Positions 1-8,890 are shown, counted from the stretch's first letter. The stretch is DNA of 54,559 bases from Opitutales bacterium (GCA_020831525.1 JAFIGH010000025.1:1-54559); one strand, 5' to 3'. The notes: generated from the letters alone by a model not told the origin. A program made the numbers and translations.

Positions 1-500
1 AGAATCCCGAAAAAACCTCCACTTTGCTACACTTATTTTTTGACGAACCCTAAGATAAGCGGGTATTTACGCCAATGGATTGAGCGGGTTGAGTCGAATC
101 TCCATTGACGGAAGAATTCCGCGGCCACGGGATCGACTACGTAGCGGATCTTCCCGCGGAGATTCAAGAGGCAAACCGCCTGGGAGGCGGCAGCGAATTG
201 TTTGCCATGCCACACTGTATGGAACCAGGCATGCGTGCCTGTTTACAGGCAATCCGTACACAGACACGAATGTCTGTGTCACGCTCCACGGCAACTTCCT
301 TACGGAATGTCCGTGCTCCGATTTGATTCCGCGCCCCCGTCCGACACGGACTGGAAAGTCCGTGCTCCGTTTTGCTCTTCGAAGGTCGACCACGCCGTCC
401 GCGCAGCTTGCTTCGGCGCAATGGGCTCAGCAGTCGATTGTGCCGTCGACTTCTACGCCGTGGCCGACGATGGAGATCCCGCGGGAGGCGCAGTTGGGCG
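1..500. other. Left-edge stretch without a recognisable gene
   Basis: No convincing gene lies upstream of the SNF2 stop. A 73-codon plus-strand frame at 105-326 begins with a plausible run (GHGIDYVADLPAEIQEA) but then runs into the hairpin repeats at 236-372, so it may be the decayed tail of an older gene overwritten by repeats. I recognise no family in it. The first 60 bases are AT-richer than the rest and may be the end of a neighbouring gene outside the window. Confidence 0.4.
236..372. repeat. Cluster of four short hairpins (REP-like family A)
   Basis: Four small inverted repeats lie in a row: 236-241/246-251 (6 bp), 258-266/271-279 (9 bp, CGAA loop), 302-306/310-314 (5 bp) and 345-352/357-364 (CACGGACT and AGTCCGTG around GGAA). 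The last two are followed by GTGCTCCG. The last hairpin recurs exactly at 33325-33344 and 33429-33448, which marks this as a dispersed palindromic family. The arms differ between hairpins while pairing is kept. The cluster lies downstream of the minus-strand SNF2 gene and could affect its 3' end. A role as a REP/REPIN element is inferred from its form. Confidence 0.7.
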
Positions 501-3431
501 CTACATCGCGGCAACGAGGTTTTTGATGTCCTTGAGGGAGACGGTGGCGGACTGCGCGGCGGATTCGTCGAGGAGGTCGCGGAGGATGCCGGCTTTGGTG
601 CGCTGGAGTTCGAGGACGCGTTCTTCGACGGTGGAGGCCATGATGAGTTTGTAGCTGGTGACGGTGCGCGTCTGGCCGATGCGGTGGGCGCGGTCGGTGG
701 CCTGGGCTTCGACGGCGGGGTTCCACCACGGATCGAAGTGGACGACGGTGTCGGCTCCGGTGAGGTTGAGGCCGGAGCCGCCCGCCTTGAGGGAGATGAG
801 GAAGACGGGGACGGAAGGATCGATATTGAAGCGGTCGACCTCGCCCTGGCGGTCGCGGGTGGAGCCGTCGAGGTAGTTGTAGGTGTATCCACTTTCCTGG
901 AGGAAGGCGCGCAGGTGCGTGAGGACGGAGACAAACTGGGAGAAGACGAGCATGCGGTGCCCGCCGTCGACGGCTTCTTCGAGCAGTTCGCGGAAGGCGA
1001 GGAGTTTGCCGGAATCGCGCGGGCGCAGGGAGTCTTCGAGGAGGCGGGGCTCGGCGCAGACCTGCCGCAGGCGCAGGAGCTGGGCGAGCGCGGCGATGCG
1101 GATGCGGCCCTCGGAAGCCCCGGTGGATTCCAGCTCGGCGATGGTCTGCTCGGTGCGGGTGCGCACGGCGGCGTAGAGCCGGGCCTGCGCGGCGGACATT
1201 TCGCAGAAGACGGTCTGCTCGAGCTTTTCGGGCAGCTCGGGAGCAACGAGTTGCTTGCTGCGGCGGAGAATGTAGGGGGCGGCGCGGCGCATATCCTCGT
1301 TGTCGTGCCAGCGCTTGTCGTCGCCCCGCAGACCGGGCGGCAGGGGGCGCAGGTGCCCGGGGAGAACAAAGGCAAAGAGGGAGCGGAGGTCATCGACACT
1401 GTTTTCCACAGGTGTGCCGGTGAGAACGAAACGGGCGTCGGCCCGCACGCGCCGCAGAGCCTTGGCGGCCTGCGTGCGGCGGTTTTTGATATGCTGCGCT
1501 TCGTCGGCGACTGCAAGGCGGAACGGCGTGGCATTGAAGAGCGCTTCGTCGCGCGTGAGGGTGCCGTAGGAGGTGAGGACGATGTCGTAACGGGCGGCGT
1601 CCTCCGGCGATTCGAGGCGGTTGTTGCCGTGGTGGATAAAGACGGAAAAGGCGGGCGTGAAGCGCGCCGCCTCGCGCCGCCAGTTTTCGAGCAGGCTGGC
1701 CGGGCAGACGACGAGCGACGGTTGCCGTCGACCGGCGTCGGAGCGCGCGGCGGCGAGGAGGGCGAGCGCCTGCGGTGTCTTGCCGAGGCCCATTTCGTCG
1801 GCGAGGACGCCGCCAAGGCCGTTGCGGGCGAGGTGCCACATCCACGCCACCCCGATCATCTGGTAGCCGCGCAGGCACTTGGCGAGGTCGTCGGGCAACG
1901 GAGGGGTGGCGAGGTGCTGGATGGAGCGCAGCGCGGCGGTGCGCGCCTTCCATTCCTCGGGGAGGACGATCTCCTCATCGTCGAAGACGTCTTCGAGCGC
2001 GCTTTCGGCAGGGGCGAGTGCCGGCGTCTTGAGCGTCTGGCGGAACTCGGGCGAAAACGGGCGCGAGGGATTGCCGGAAAGCGCCTGCTGCACCTTCTCG
2101 GCCCGCTCGAGGCTGGCGAGGTCGATGAGAAAAACCTTGTCCGGAGCAAGGATGTAGGGCTGGCCAGAGGCGATGGCGCGCCGGATCGTTTCGGTATCGG
2201 GCGCGCCGCTCCCGGCCTCGACGGAGACGGCGAAGTGGTCGCCGGAGGACTCGCCGCGCACCTTCCAGCGCACCCACTCACGGGCAGCGAAGCGGGCTTG
2301 GAAATTGCCTGTGAACTCTGCGCGGTAGGTTTGGGCAAGGTTGTGCTCGTGCCGGGCGAGAAACGAAAGGACCTTGTGGCGGTCGCGCAGCCACCAGCGG
2401 CCGTTGGAATGTTCGAGGCGGAAGTCGTGTTCCCTGAGAAGCGCGGACAGGCGCTCGTAGAGCGGGTCGTCTTTATCCGGCAGGTGGACGGAGAGAAAGT
2501 GCGGCGAGCCGTCGATCTCGAGGCCGCCGCCGTTACGTCCGGGCGGCGTGCCGGCCGGGGCCGCGCGAAATGCCTCCACCGCCGACGGCCGCGGCGGCGG
2601 GCCGGGACGCCCGCGCTTTACCGTGACGGCTGCGGCGGCTTTGGGCGCATCCGGCTTGGGCAGGTGCTCCGAGACGCCGACGAGCGACTTCCCGTCCCAT
2701 GCGAGGGGCTTGCCGGCGGCGTTGGCCCAATAGAAGGCGTCGCTTCCGGCAAGATCGGCGACGAGGCTACCGAGCTGCCCGGCCTTGAGCTGCATGAAGC
2801 CGTGGGGACGCTCTCCCCCACTCCACTCCGTGAGGCGCGCAAGGGCGCGGCGGGCTCCCGGCGAGAGGCAATAGGCGCGCCCGCGGAAGAGGCGCTCAGG
2901 CGGCGCGGGACGCTCGCCCGCGGCGGCCAGTTCGAGGCGCACCGGTATGGCGTTGCGTTTGGCGGCGGCGGGCAGGTTGGGCGGAAGAATGAAGCGCGGC
3001 GCGAGGGCCGCACCGTCATCCGCCTCGCGCAGCCAACCGACGGCGGCGGGCGGTGCAGGCTGTTCTTCAATCTTCGGGTGGCGCGGCGGTGTCGTTGCGG
3101 GTTTCCGCGCCGCCGCGGCGACTTCCGCCTTCCGGCGCGCCTCAAGGGCAAGGCAGACCGCGATGGCGTGGCGGCAGAAGCGCCCCCGCCGACCGTCGGC
3201 GCACCCGCACCGGTTGGTCGCAAACGTAACCGAGCGCAGGTTCACGGTGACGCCGCGGGTATGTCCGCCGTCGACGACCTCACCCCGGATTTCGGGCGCG
3301 GACCACTCCGCCCGTTTCACGGCGCCCGCCTTGACCAAGGCCCGCGCCTCGCGCAGGACCGTCCACCCCCCGAACTCGACGAGGGCATCCCGCGACAGGT
3401 CGGGAAGATCGGCAAGACCTCCGGCGGCCAT
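501..3431 (-). CDS. SNF2-family ATPase with N-terminal SWIM zinc finger
   Basis: A 976-residue SWI2/SNF2 superfamily protein, an ATP-driven double-stranded DNA translocase. An N-terminal SWIM-type zinc finger is visible (C75, C77, C86, H88). After a long middle region comes the two-lobe motor: Walker A GLGKT at 548-552, a DEAQ form of motif II at 643-646, and the second lobe with the diagnostic RAHRIGQ at 914-920. This HepA/RapA-like layout with SWIM is common in bacteria and is tied in general to transcription recycling or DNA repair; the target here is unknown. The ATG lies six bases after the stop of the enoyl-reductase-like gene, so the two are probably co-transcribed. Family assignment is secure; cellular role is not. 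Confidence 0.95.
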   Translation of the reverse strand: MAAGGLADLPDLSRDALVEFGGWTVLREARALVKAGAVKRAEWSAPEIRGEVVDGGHTRGVTVNLRSVTFATNRCGCADGRRGRFCRHAIAVCLALEARRKAEVAAAARKPATTPPRHPKIEEQPAPPAAVGWLREADDGAALAPRFILPPNLPAAAKRNAIPVRLELAAAGERPAPPERLFRGRAYCLSPGARRALARLTEWSGGERPHGFMQLKAGQLGSLVADLAGSDAFYWANAAGKPLAWDGKSLVGVSEHLPKPDAPKAAAAVTVKRGRPGPPPRPSAVEAFRAAPAGTPPGRNGGGLEIDGSPHFLSVHLPDKDDPLYERLSALLREHDFRLEHSNGRWWLRDRHKVLSFLARHEHNLAQTYRAEFTGNFQARFAAREWVRWKVRGESSGDHFAVSVEAGSGAPDTETIRRAIASGQPYILAPDKVFLIDLASLERAEKVQQALSGNPSRPFSPEFRQTLKTPALAPAESALEDVFDDEEIVLPEEWKARTAALRSIQHLATPPLPDDLAKCLRGYQMIGVAWMWHLARNGLGGVLADEMGLGKTPQALALLAAARSDAGRRQPSLVVCPASLLENWRREAARFTPAFSVFIHHGNNRLESPEDAARYDIVLTSYGTLTRDEALFNATPFRLAVADEAQHIKNRRTQAAKALRRVRADARFVLTGTPVENSVDDLRSLFAFVLPGHLRPLPPGLRGDDKRWHDNEDMRRAAPYILRRSKQLVAPELPEKLEQTVFCEMSAAQARLYAAVRTRTEQTIAELESTGASEGRIRIAALAQLLRLRQVCAEPRLLEDSLRPRDSGKLLAFRELLEEAVDGGHRMLVFSQFVSVLTHLRAFLQESGYTYNYLDGSTRDRQGEVDRFNIDPSVPVFLISLKAGGSGLNLTGADTVVHFDPWWNPAVEAQATDRAHRIGQTRTVTSYKLIMASTVEERVLELQRTKAGILRDLLDESAAQSATVSLKDIKNLVAAM

Positions 3432-3437
3432 TGCGCG

Positions 3438-4418
3438 TCAGGCGGGCGTGAGCAAGACTTTGCCGAGGCGCGGGCGGCCCGCCGCCTCCACCGCCTCGAG
3501 CACCCGTTCCAGCGGAAAGGTCTCCGCCACCGGAGCGCTCACCTTGCCCTCGGTCATGAGATTGTAGAGCCGGTCCTGCATCACTTTGACGCGTTCGCGT
3601 GAATTCTCGCGGTACCATCGGTCAAGCCAGAAGCCGGAGAGAGTAATATTGTTGAAGATCAGCTGGCGCGTGGGAAAGCGGATGGGCGTAAAGTCCATCG
3701 CCCCGAAGGTCACCATCGTTCCACCGTCACCGAGTGATTTGATGAGCCGCAGCGCGCTCTCCCCGCCCACCGAATTGAGCCCGAGGACAACGGGTTGGCC
3801 GCCCGTCAGTTCCTTGACGCGCTTCTCGTAGCCCGAGTCCTCCAGCACCACGACATCCGCGCCAAGGTCCTTGAGCGGCTGCACCAGTTCTTCGCGGCGC
3901 ACGACGTTGACGGTGCGAATGTCGAGGGCGCGCGCCATCTGGATGACAAAGTAACCCACGGCGGAGTTCGCCGCGTTCTGGATCAGCCAGTCGCCCGGCG
4001 AGAGGTGCGCGTCGCGTAGGATGCGCCATGCCGTGGGCGGATTGATGAATGCCATCGCCGCCAGCTCCACGGGAATCGTGTTGGGCGCCTTCATGAGCTT
4101 CTCACCTTCGGCCACTGCGTAAGCTCTCCACGCCCCGTCTTCCGGCATGCGCACCCAGTCTCCGGGCTTGAGGGCCTCAACGCCCTCCCCTGTCTCGACA
4201 ATCTCGCCCACCCCCTCGCGCCCGGCGACAGCCGGCAGCTCCGCCAACCGCCCGTAGGTGCCGGAAATCATGCCGAAATCCGAGGGGTGAATGACAGCGG
4301 CGAGCATCTTGATCAAAACCTTGCCCGGCCCGACTTCGGGCAGGGGCACCGTCTCCACCCGCAGAGTCTCGGCGGGCGGCCCGTGTTCGTGGTAAGTGAC
4401 TGCAAGTGAATCCTTCAC
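3438..4418 (-). CDS. MECR-like 2-enoyl thioester reductase (zinc-free MDR family)
   Basis: A 326-residue medium-chain dehydrogenase/reductase. The N-terminal GroES-like half carries HPSDFGMISGTYG, and the nucleotide-binding half has the QNAANSAVG stretch. FWLDRW near residue 250 matches the trans-2-enoyl-CoA/ACP reductase (MECR/ETR) branch, which reduces enoyl thioesters with NADPH in fatty acid synthesis. No structural zinc cysteine cluster is seen, as expected for that branch. I chose the GTG at 4418 because homology begins at KDSLAVTYHEHG. An in-frame ATG at 4529 would add 37 unlike-looking residues and overlap the nitroreductase end. It is followed after six bases by the SNF2 gene. A general quinone-reductase-like MDR is the main alternative. 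Confidence 0.85.
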   Translation of the reverse strand: MKDSLAVTYHEHGPPAETLRVETVPLPEVGPGKVLIKMLAAVIHPSDFGMISGTYGRLAELPAVAGREGVGEIVETGEGVEALKPGDWVRMPEDGAWRAYAVAEGEKLMKAPNTIPVELAAMAFINPPTAWRILRDAHLSPGDWLIQNAANSAVGYFVIQMARALDIRTVNVVRREELVQPLKDLGADVVVLEDSGYEKRVKELTGGQPVVLGLNSVGGESALRLIKSLGDGGTMVTFGAMDFTPIRFPTRQLIFNNITLSGFWLDRWYRENSRERVKVMQDRLYNLMTEGKVSAPVAETFPLERVLEAVEAAGRPRLGKVLLTPA

Positions 4419-4522
4419 ACGCCCCACTGTGCAGGAATTCCGCCCCGCATCCAGTCGAAATGTGCAGACAGAGCGCCGGGGACGCACGGCGGTCGGTATC
4501 CATGCCAGAAGCCCGCCCCCGC

Positions 4523-5035
4523 CTACCATCCCCCGCGGTGCACGCGCGCTTCGTCGTAGCGATACTCCGGCGGCGGACGCTCCGCCGGATGCCCGAGCGG
4601 AAAGAGCGCGAAAGGCCGGACCGTATCCGGCACACCGAGGACCTGGCGGCAGCCCGCCTCACGCGGAGGCACGCGGATGACGGCGATCCACACTGTTCCG
4701 AGCCCGAGCGCGTGCGCCGCAAGCTGGAGGTTTTGCGCCGCGCAGGCACAGTCCTGCTCTCCGAAGCCCGCAAAGCCCTCCCGCGCCGGATCAAGGCAGA
4801 TCAGGATGGCGGCGCGCGCCTGCCGGAAGAGCGCATTACCGCTGTCCACCTCGTCAGCGAGACGGTCGAGGCGCCCGCGGTCCGTCACCACGACAAAGTG
4901 CCATGGGCGCCCGTCACCTGCGCTCGGCGCGTTCATCGCCGCCTCCAAAAGCTTTTTCAGATCCGCTTCCGCCACCGGAGTCTCCTTGAACATCCGGATG
5001 CTCCGCCGCGTCATGATCGTCTGCATCGTCTCCAT
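4523..5035 (-). CDS. Nitroreductase-family flavoprotein
   Basis: A 170-residue member of the FMN-dependent nitroreductase fold. TRRSIRMFKETPV at the N-terminus is the usual phosphate-binding RRSxRxF signature, followed by the AAMNAPSAGDGRPWHFVVV block and a C-terminal LGTVWIAV...FPLGHPAE region. Such proteins are homodimeric cytoplasmic NAD(P)H oxidoreductases; the natural substrate cannot be read from the sequence. The start is set at METMQ (5035) because the 12 residues before it are low-complexity and outside the family. It lies upstream of the enoyl-reductase-like gene with a gap of about 100 bases and just downstream of the tRNA on the same strand. Confidence 0.9.
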   Translation of the reverse strand: METMQTIMTRRSIRMFKETPVAEADLKKLLEAAMNAPSAGDGRPWHFVVVTDRGRLDRLADEVDSGNALFRQARAAILICLDPAREGFAGFGEQDCACAAQNLQLAAHALGLGTVWIAVIRVPPREAGCRQVLGVPDTVRPFALFPLGHPAERPPPEYRYDEARVHRGGW

Positions 5036-5096
5036 CGGCCCGTACCCAAACGGCCCGCGCCGCGAAGGCAAACCCCAATGGCACCCGGACAGCCGC

Positions 5097-5171
5097 TGGT
5101 GCCCCCGCCGGGACTCGAACCCGGATTAACGGTTTAGGAAACCGCGGTTCTATCCATTGAACTACGGGGAC
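5097..5171 (-). tRNA. tRNA-Arg (anticodon CCT)
   Basis: A 75-nt cloverleaf reads on the minus strand. The 7-bp acceptor stem is GTCCCCG with CGGGGGC (one G-T pair), the D stem GTTC/GAAC, the anticodon stem GCGGT/ACCGT with loop TTCCTAA, and the T arm CCGGG-TTCGAGT-CCCGG. Discriminator A and an encoded CCA follow. The anticodon at the centre of the loop is CCT, which reads the AGG arginine codon. Confidence 0.97.
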
Positions 5172-5350
5172 GGTAACGGGCGGCGCGGCAGGCACGCCAC
5201 GGTGCAAAGACGATGCCGGGCGGGGCAGGACGGGCAAGGCGGAAATGCAGCGCAGGGACAGACGGCGGCGGCACGGCCCGTTTTGCTTTGACAAGGGTAG
5301 GCCGGAGGCGGAAAGAATGGCGTTGCTTGGCCGTACGAAGACCACCGCCC

Positions 5351-6511
5351 ATGCCTTCGACAAAACAGCGCGACGCCGTCGACCTCACCTTCAACGGGAA
5401 CGACCGCCCCACCCTCGGGGTGGAGCTGGAACTGCAGTTGATCGATCCGGAGACGATGGCGTTGAAAAGCGCCATTCTCGACATCGTCGACCGCCTCCCG
5501 GAAGGCTGCGAATGGGCAAAACCGGAGTTGATGCAGTCGTACCTCGAAATCAACACGGGCGTATGCGCGGATGTCGCCGCCGTGCGGCGCGACCTTACGC
5601 AAAAGCTCCTCACTGTCGATAAAGCGGCAGCCGACAGCGGCGTGGATCTGTTTTGGGCGGGGTCGCACCCGTTTTCGCTCTGGATGGACCAGGAAATCTC
5701 GCCGAGCGAGCGCTACCACAAACTCGTGGAGAAAATGCAGGACACGGCACGGCGTATCGTCACTTTCGGGATGCACGTGCATGTGGGCGTGGAGAGCGGG
5801 GACAAGGCAATCATGATTATCGACCGCATGATGCGCTATATAGCGACCTTCCTCGCCCTCTCGGCGAACAGTCCGTTCTGGGTGGGCCGCAACACGGGCC
5901 TGCATTCGCAGCGCTGCAAGATCATGGAGCAGCTTCCCGCCGCAGGCACCCCGCCCTTCTTCCGCAACTACAGTGAATACTGCTGGGTCGTGAACCACTC
6001 AATACAGGCGGGCACCATCAACAGCATTCAGGAAATCTGGTGGGACGTGCGCCCGCACCCGCGCTTCGGCACGGTGGAGGTGCGTATCTTCGACCTCCCG
6101 CCCAATCTTGAAGACGTCCTTGCGCTCACCGCTCTCACGCAGTGCCTCGTCAAGGCCCTGAGCGAGCAGATAGACAAAGGGGTCTATCAATACGACATCC
6201 ACCCCATCATGGTGCGGCAGAACAAGTGGAAGGCCTGCCGCTACGGTATGCGTGCGGAACTCATCGATCCTGTCACGCACAACCCCATACCCGTGCGGGA
6301 CCTCGTCTTTCACCTCTACGAAAAGCTCAAGCCCTTCGCCGGAGACCTCGGCTGCACGCAGGAGTTGGGCCGGGTGCTTGGCATGCTTGAACGCACTTCC
6401 GGGGCGGAGAAGCAACTCGCCCTCTTCGATGCCACGGGTGACCTAAAAGAGGTGGTGCGACGCCTTGTGCGCGAACAGAAAGAAGACCTCTCCCGGTTCG
6501 CGAAAAGTTGA
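5351..6511 (+). CDS. ybdK: Carboxylate-amine ligase, YbdK/GCS2 family
   Basis: A 386-residue ATP-dependent carboxylate-amine ligase of the glutamate-cysteine ligase 2 family. Visible blocks are GVELELQLID at the N-terminus, SYLEINTGV, FGMHVHVGVE with its metal-binding histidines, NYSEYCWVVNHSI, and the RFGTVEVRIFD block. YbdK proteins show weak gamma-glutamylcysteine synthetase activity in vitro and their true substrates are unsettled. The ATG at 5351 gives the family start (MPSTKQRDAVDLTF). The frame is open upstream to 5213, but that segment is arginine-rich and unlike the family. It is transcribed divergently from the tRNA and convergently with the small lipoprotein gene. Confidence 0.9.
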   Translation: MPSTKQRDAVDLTFNGNDRPTLGVELELQLIDPETMALKSAILDIVDRLPEGCEWAKPELMQSYLEINTGVCADVAAVRRDLTQKLLTVDKAAADSGVDLFWAGSHPFSLWMDQEISPSERYHKLVEKMQDTARRIVTFGMHVHVGVESGDKAIMIIDRMMRYIATFLALSANSPFWVGRNTGLHSQRCKIMEQLPAAGTPPFFRNYSEYCWVVNHSIQAGTINSIQEIWWDVRPHPRFGTVEVRIFDLPPNLEDVLALTALTQCLVKALSEQIDKGVYQYDIHPIMVRQNKWKACRYGMRAELIDPVTHNPIPVRDLVFHLYEKLKPFAGDLGCTQELGRVLGMLERTSGAEKQLALFDATGDLKEVVRRLVREQKEDLSRFAKS

Positions 6512-6517
6512 CATGCC

Positions 6518-6545
6518 GCGGCCCCCGGTTGGCCGGATGGGCCGC
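6518..6545. terminator. GC-rich hairpin between convergent genes
   Basis: Directly after the ybdK stop, GCGGCCC (6518-6524) pairs with GGGCCGC (6539-6545), with an inner CCGG-TTGG-CCGG hairpin. There is no T-run on either side, so a terminator role for the convergent ybdK and entericidin genes is only suggested by position. Confidence 0.35.
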
Positions 6546-6577
6546 CGCGGACACTTCGGGCGGCCGACGGGACCGGC

Positions 6578-6718
6578 TCAGTTGGCGGCGTCTTCGATGG
6601 CCTCGCCGGCGGACTGAACGTCACGTCCCGCGCCTTCCATCGTCTCGCAGCCGACGAAGAGGGAGAGAGCAAGGACGCCGAGAGACAGCGCGAGGATGTT
6701 GCGGAGTTTGGTTTCCAT
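6578..6718 (-). CDS. Entericidin EcnA/B-like small lipoprotein
   Basis: A 46-residue reading frame encodes a short lysine/arginine N-terminus (METKLRN), a hydrophobic helix, a lipobox ending FVGC (C24), and then CETMEGAGRDVQSAGEAIED. The GxGxDxxxxGxAIxxAA pattern after the lipid cysteine is characteristic of the entericidin family, small envelope lipoproteins of the EcnAB type. In Escherichia coli these form an antidote/toxin pair, but single copies in other bacteria are mostly of unknown role. No partner gene lies beside it. It is convergent with ybdK and would be processed by Lgt and LspA. Its position next to a LolCDE-type export gene cluster may be chance. Confidence 0.88.
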   Translation of the reverse strand: METKLRNILALSLGVLALSLFVGCETMEGAGRDVQSAGEAIEDAAN

Positions 6719-6814
6719 AGGATTTTGTTACGGGGTCGCGGAAAGTCCACCGACTAAACTGCATATGTAGGCTGAGAATCCTGCGGTGGCAAGCCGGCGC
6801 AACGGAACGCAGGA

Positions 6815-6906
6815 GCCGGCCGTAGCGTGAAGCTTTAGCGAGCGTGCGCCGCGGGCGTGCGCTCTCTCCAGCCGCAGCCGTGCCTCGCTGAAGCTTCAGC
6901 CTACGG
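6815..6906. repeat. REPIN-like palindromic repeat, family B, copy 1
   Basis: About 90 bp beginning CGTAGCGTGAAGCTTTAGCG and ending CGCTGAAGCTTCAGCCTACG, so the two ends are inverted copies of one another around a GC-rich centre with CCGCAGCCGTGCC. The same element occurs at 10532-10617 and 36429-36514, with partial copies at 10637 and 36354. This two-REPs-in-opposite-orientation form is that of a REPIN. It lies between the entericidin and lolD genes, just past the lolD stop. Confidence 0.8.
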
Positions 6907-6930
6907 CCGCGGCCGCACAACGGCTGTAGC

Positions 6931-7632
6931 TCACAGCGGGCGCAGGTGGCCGTCTTCGAGGCGGAAGGCCTTGTCGGTCATGGCGGCGAATCCGCGGTTG
7001 TGGGTGACGAGGAGAAGGCTGGCCCCGGCTTCGCGGGTGGCGTTGAGGAGCACTTCCATGATGGACTCGCCGGTGCGTTCGTCGAGGTTGCCGGTGGGCT
7101 CGTCGGCGAGGATGGCGGCGGGCCGGTTCATGAGGGCGCGGGCGACGGCGACACGCTGGCGCTCTCCGCCGGAGAGCTGCGCAGGATGCGAGCGCAGGCG
7201 TTCGCCCATGCCCACGAGGTCGAGGAGTTCCTTCGCGCGCGCCGTGGCGTCGCGCACGGAGCCGCCTGCGATGCGGGCGGCGAGGAGCGTGTTCTCAAGA
7301 GCGTTTAGCTCGGGGACAAGATAGTAGGCTTGGAAGACCATGCCGATGTAGCGGGCGCGGCGGCGGGCGAGCGAGGAGAGCCCGCGCACGGGGAGCGGAT
7401 CCTCCCCCCAGTAGGCCGTTCCCGCGGTGGGCGTCTCGAGTCCGGCGAGGATGTTGAGAAGGGTGGTCTTGCCCCCGCCGGAGGGACCGCGCACGCTGAG
7501 GGAAGTGCCGGGGAGCAGAACGCAGTCGACCCCGCGCAGGACCTCGATGGTGTCGGGTCCGCTCGGAAAGGACTTGTGGATGCCCTCCGCGCGGAGGACC
7601 GGCGGCGGTTCAGCTGGGGCGGGCGTGCTCAT
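6931..7632 (-). CDS. lolD: Lipoprotein-releasing ABC transporter ATPase LolD
   Basis: A 233-residue ABC ATPase of the LolD/MacB branch, which powers release of outer-membrane lipoproteins from the inner membrane to the carrier LolA. Walker A is GPSGGGKTT, the signature LSGGERQRVAVARAL, Walker B AILADEPTGNLDE, and the switch histidine lies in LLLVTHN. Q-loop text MVFQAYYLVPELNALEN follows the family pattern. It overlaps the permease gene upstream by four bases (ATGA), so translation is coupled. MacB-like export of other substrates is the alternative. Confidence 0.92.
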   Translation of the reverse strand: MSTPAPAEPPPVLRAEGIHKSFPSGPDTIEVLRGVDCVLLPGTSLSVRGPSGGGKTTLLNILAGLETPTAGTAYWGEDPLPVRGLSSLARRRARYIGMVFQAYYLVPELNALENTLLAARIAGGSVRDATARAKELLDLVGMGERLRSHPAQLSGGERQRVAVARALMNRPAAILADEPTGNLDERTGESIMEVLLNATREAGASLLLVTHNRGFAAMTDKAFRLEDGHLRPL

Positions 7633-8873
7633 CCTTCGGACCGGAGCGCCTCGACCGGGCGCATGCGCGCGGCGCGCGCGGCGGGGAGAAAGCTCGCGAT
7701 GAGCGAGACGGTGAGCGTCGCGGCGATGATGATGGCAAAATCGGACACACTGTATTTAACAGGCAAATACGCAAAGTAGTAGAACTGAAGGAGCGTCTCG
7801 CGTTGGCCCGTAACCTCGGCTAGGACCTGAATGATAGGGTCGCGCACGGCGAGGATGCCGAAGGCAAAGAGAATGCCGAGAACGACGCCGAAGGTCCCGA
7901 CAATGAGCCCCTGAGTGCAGTAGAGGGCGAGCATCTCGCGCGGGCGCGCGCCCATCGCGCCGAGGAGTCCGATCTCGCGCGTCTTGCGGATGACAAAGAG
8001 GAGTTGCACGCCGCCGATGGCAAAGACCGCGACGATCATGATGATGAGGACGATGAAGAGCAGGAGCGTTTTTTCGAGGTCCAGCACCCAAAGAAAACTC
8101 GACCAGATCTCGCGCCATGTGATGGCGGAGACGCCGCGCGCGAGGATCGACTCCTCGTAGATCGCCGCCTCCTGAAACTCGTTGGCATGCGGATGGAGCC
8201 ACACCATGATGCCGTGGACAGCGTCGCCGAGGTCATAGAGATCCTGCAGGGCACGGAGCGTGAGGACCATGCCGGGGACAAAAGTGTCCTGCCATTCGAG
8301 GTCAAAGGTGCCGACGACCTCGAGGTCGCGCGGGAGGACAAACTCCTCGCCTTCCATGGCCCGCTCGAACATGGCGGGCGAGGTCACCTCGATGCGGTCG
8401 CCCACCCGCGCCCCGAGTTCGCGCGCGAGCGAGCGGCTGAGGAGCACGCCGTCGTCGTAGAGATCGGCGGCCTCCCCGGTGAGCATGAAGGACTCGAGGC
8501 GGCTGTCGGCTCCGCTCGCGAGGTCGATGCCCATCCCGAGCGGAAAGGCGCGGTGGCCCCGGTGCTCGGCCATGAAAAAGCCGCGCGCGTAGGGCGACGC
8601 CATGCGCACGGTCGGGCGCTCCTCAAGCTCCTCCTGGATGGCGCGGTAGAGCGTGAAAGGCCGCCCCCCGGCGGTGATCTCGATATGCCCGGAGGTGTCG
8701 ACCATGCGCTCGCGGTGCGCCTCGCCGAACCCGCCCATCACACTCTGTGTGACGACGAGAATCATCACCCCGAGGGAGACCCCGAGGACGGCCATGACGC
8801 CGAAGAGCGGATGCCCTCCCTTGCGCCCGAAGGGAAAGAGCTGCCGCCATGCGAGTTGCAGATACCAGGGCAT
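7629..8873 (-). CDS. lolC: LolC/LolE-family lipoprotein-release permease
   Basis: A 414-residue inner-membrane permease of the FtsX/MacB fold. It has one N-terminal transmembrane helix (about 22-45), a large periplasmic MacB-type core domain, and three C-terminal helices (LLLFIVLIIMIVAVFAIGG, GTFGVVLGILFAFGILAV, and a last helix before PAARAARMRPVEALRSEG). The N-terminal SVMGGFG and C-terminal PxxxAxRxxPVEALR are typical LolC/E features. Only one permease gene is present, so it may act as a homodimer (the LolF type) instead of a LolC-LolE pair. It starts 17 bases after lysS and overlaps lolD. Confidence 0.92.
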   Translation of the reverse strand: MPWYLQLAWRQLFPFGRKGGHPLFGVMAVLGVSLGVMILVVTQSVMGGFGEAHRERMVDTSGHIEITAGGRPFTLYRAIQEELEERPTVRMASPYARGFFMAEHRGHRAFPLGMGIDLASGADSRLESFMLTGEAADLYDDGVLLSRSLARELGARVGDRIEVTSPAMFERAMEGEEFVLPRDLEVVGTFDLEWQDTFVPGMVLTLRALQDLYDLGDAVHGIMVWLHPHANEFQEAAIYEESILARGVSAITWREIWSSFLWVLDLEKTLLLFIVLIIMIVAVFAIGGVQLLFVIRKTREIGLLGAMGARPREMLALYCTQGLIVGTFGVVLGILFAFGILAVRDPIIQVLAEVTGQRETLLQFYYFAYLPVKYSVSDFAIIIAATLTVSLIASFLPAARAARMRPVEALRSEG

Positions 8874-8890
8874 CGTGCCGTCGGCGCCGG

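Noticed and set aside
372-3602. A 1,076-codon open frame on the plus strand opposite the SNF2 gene
   Set aside because: It is the antisense shadow of a well-supported gene in high-GC DNA; its translation is Gly/Glu/Arg-rich with no domain.
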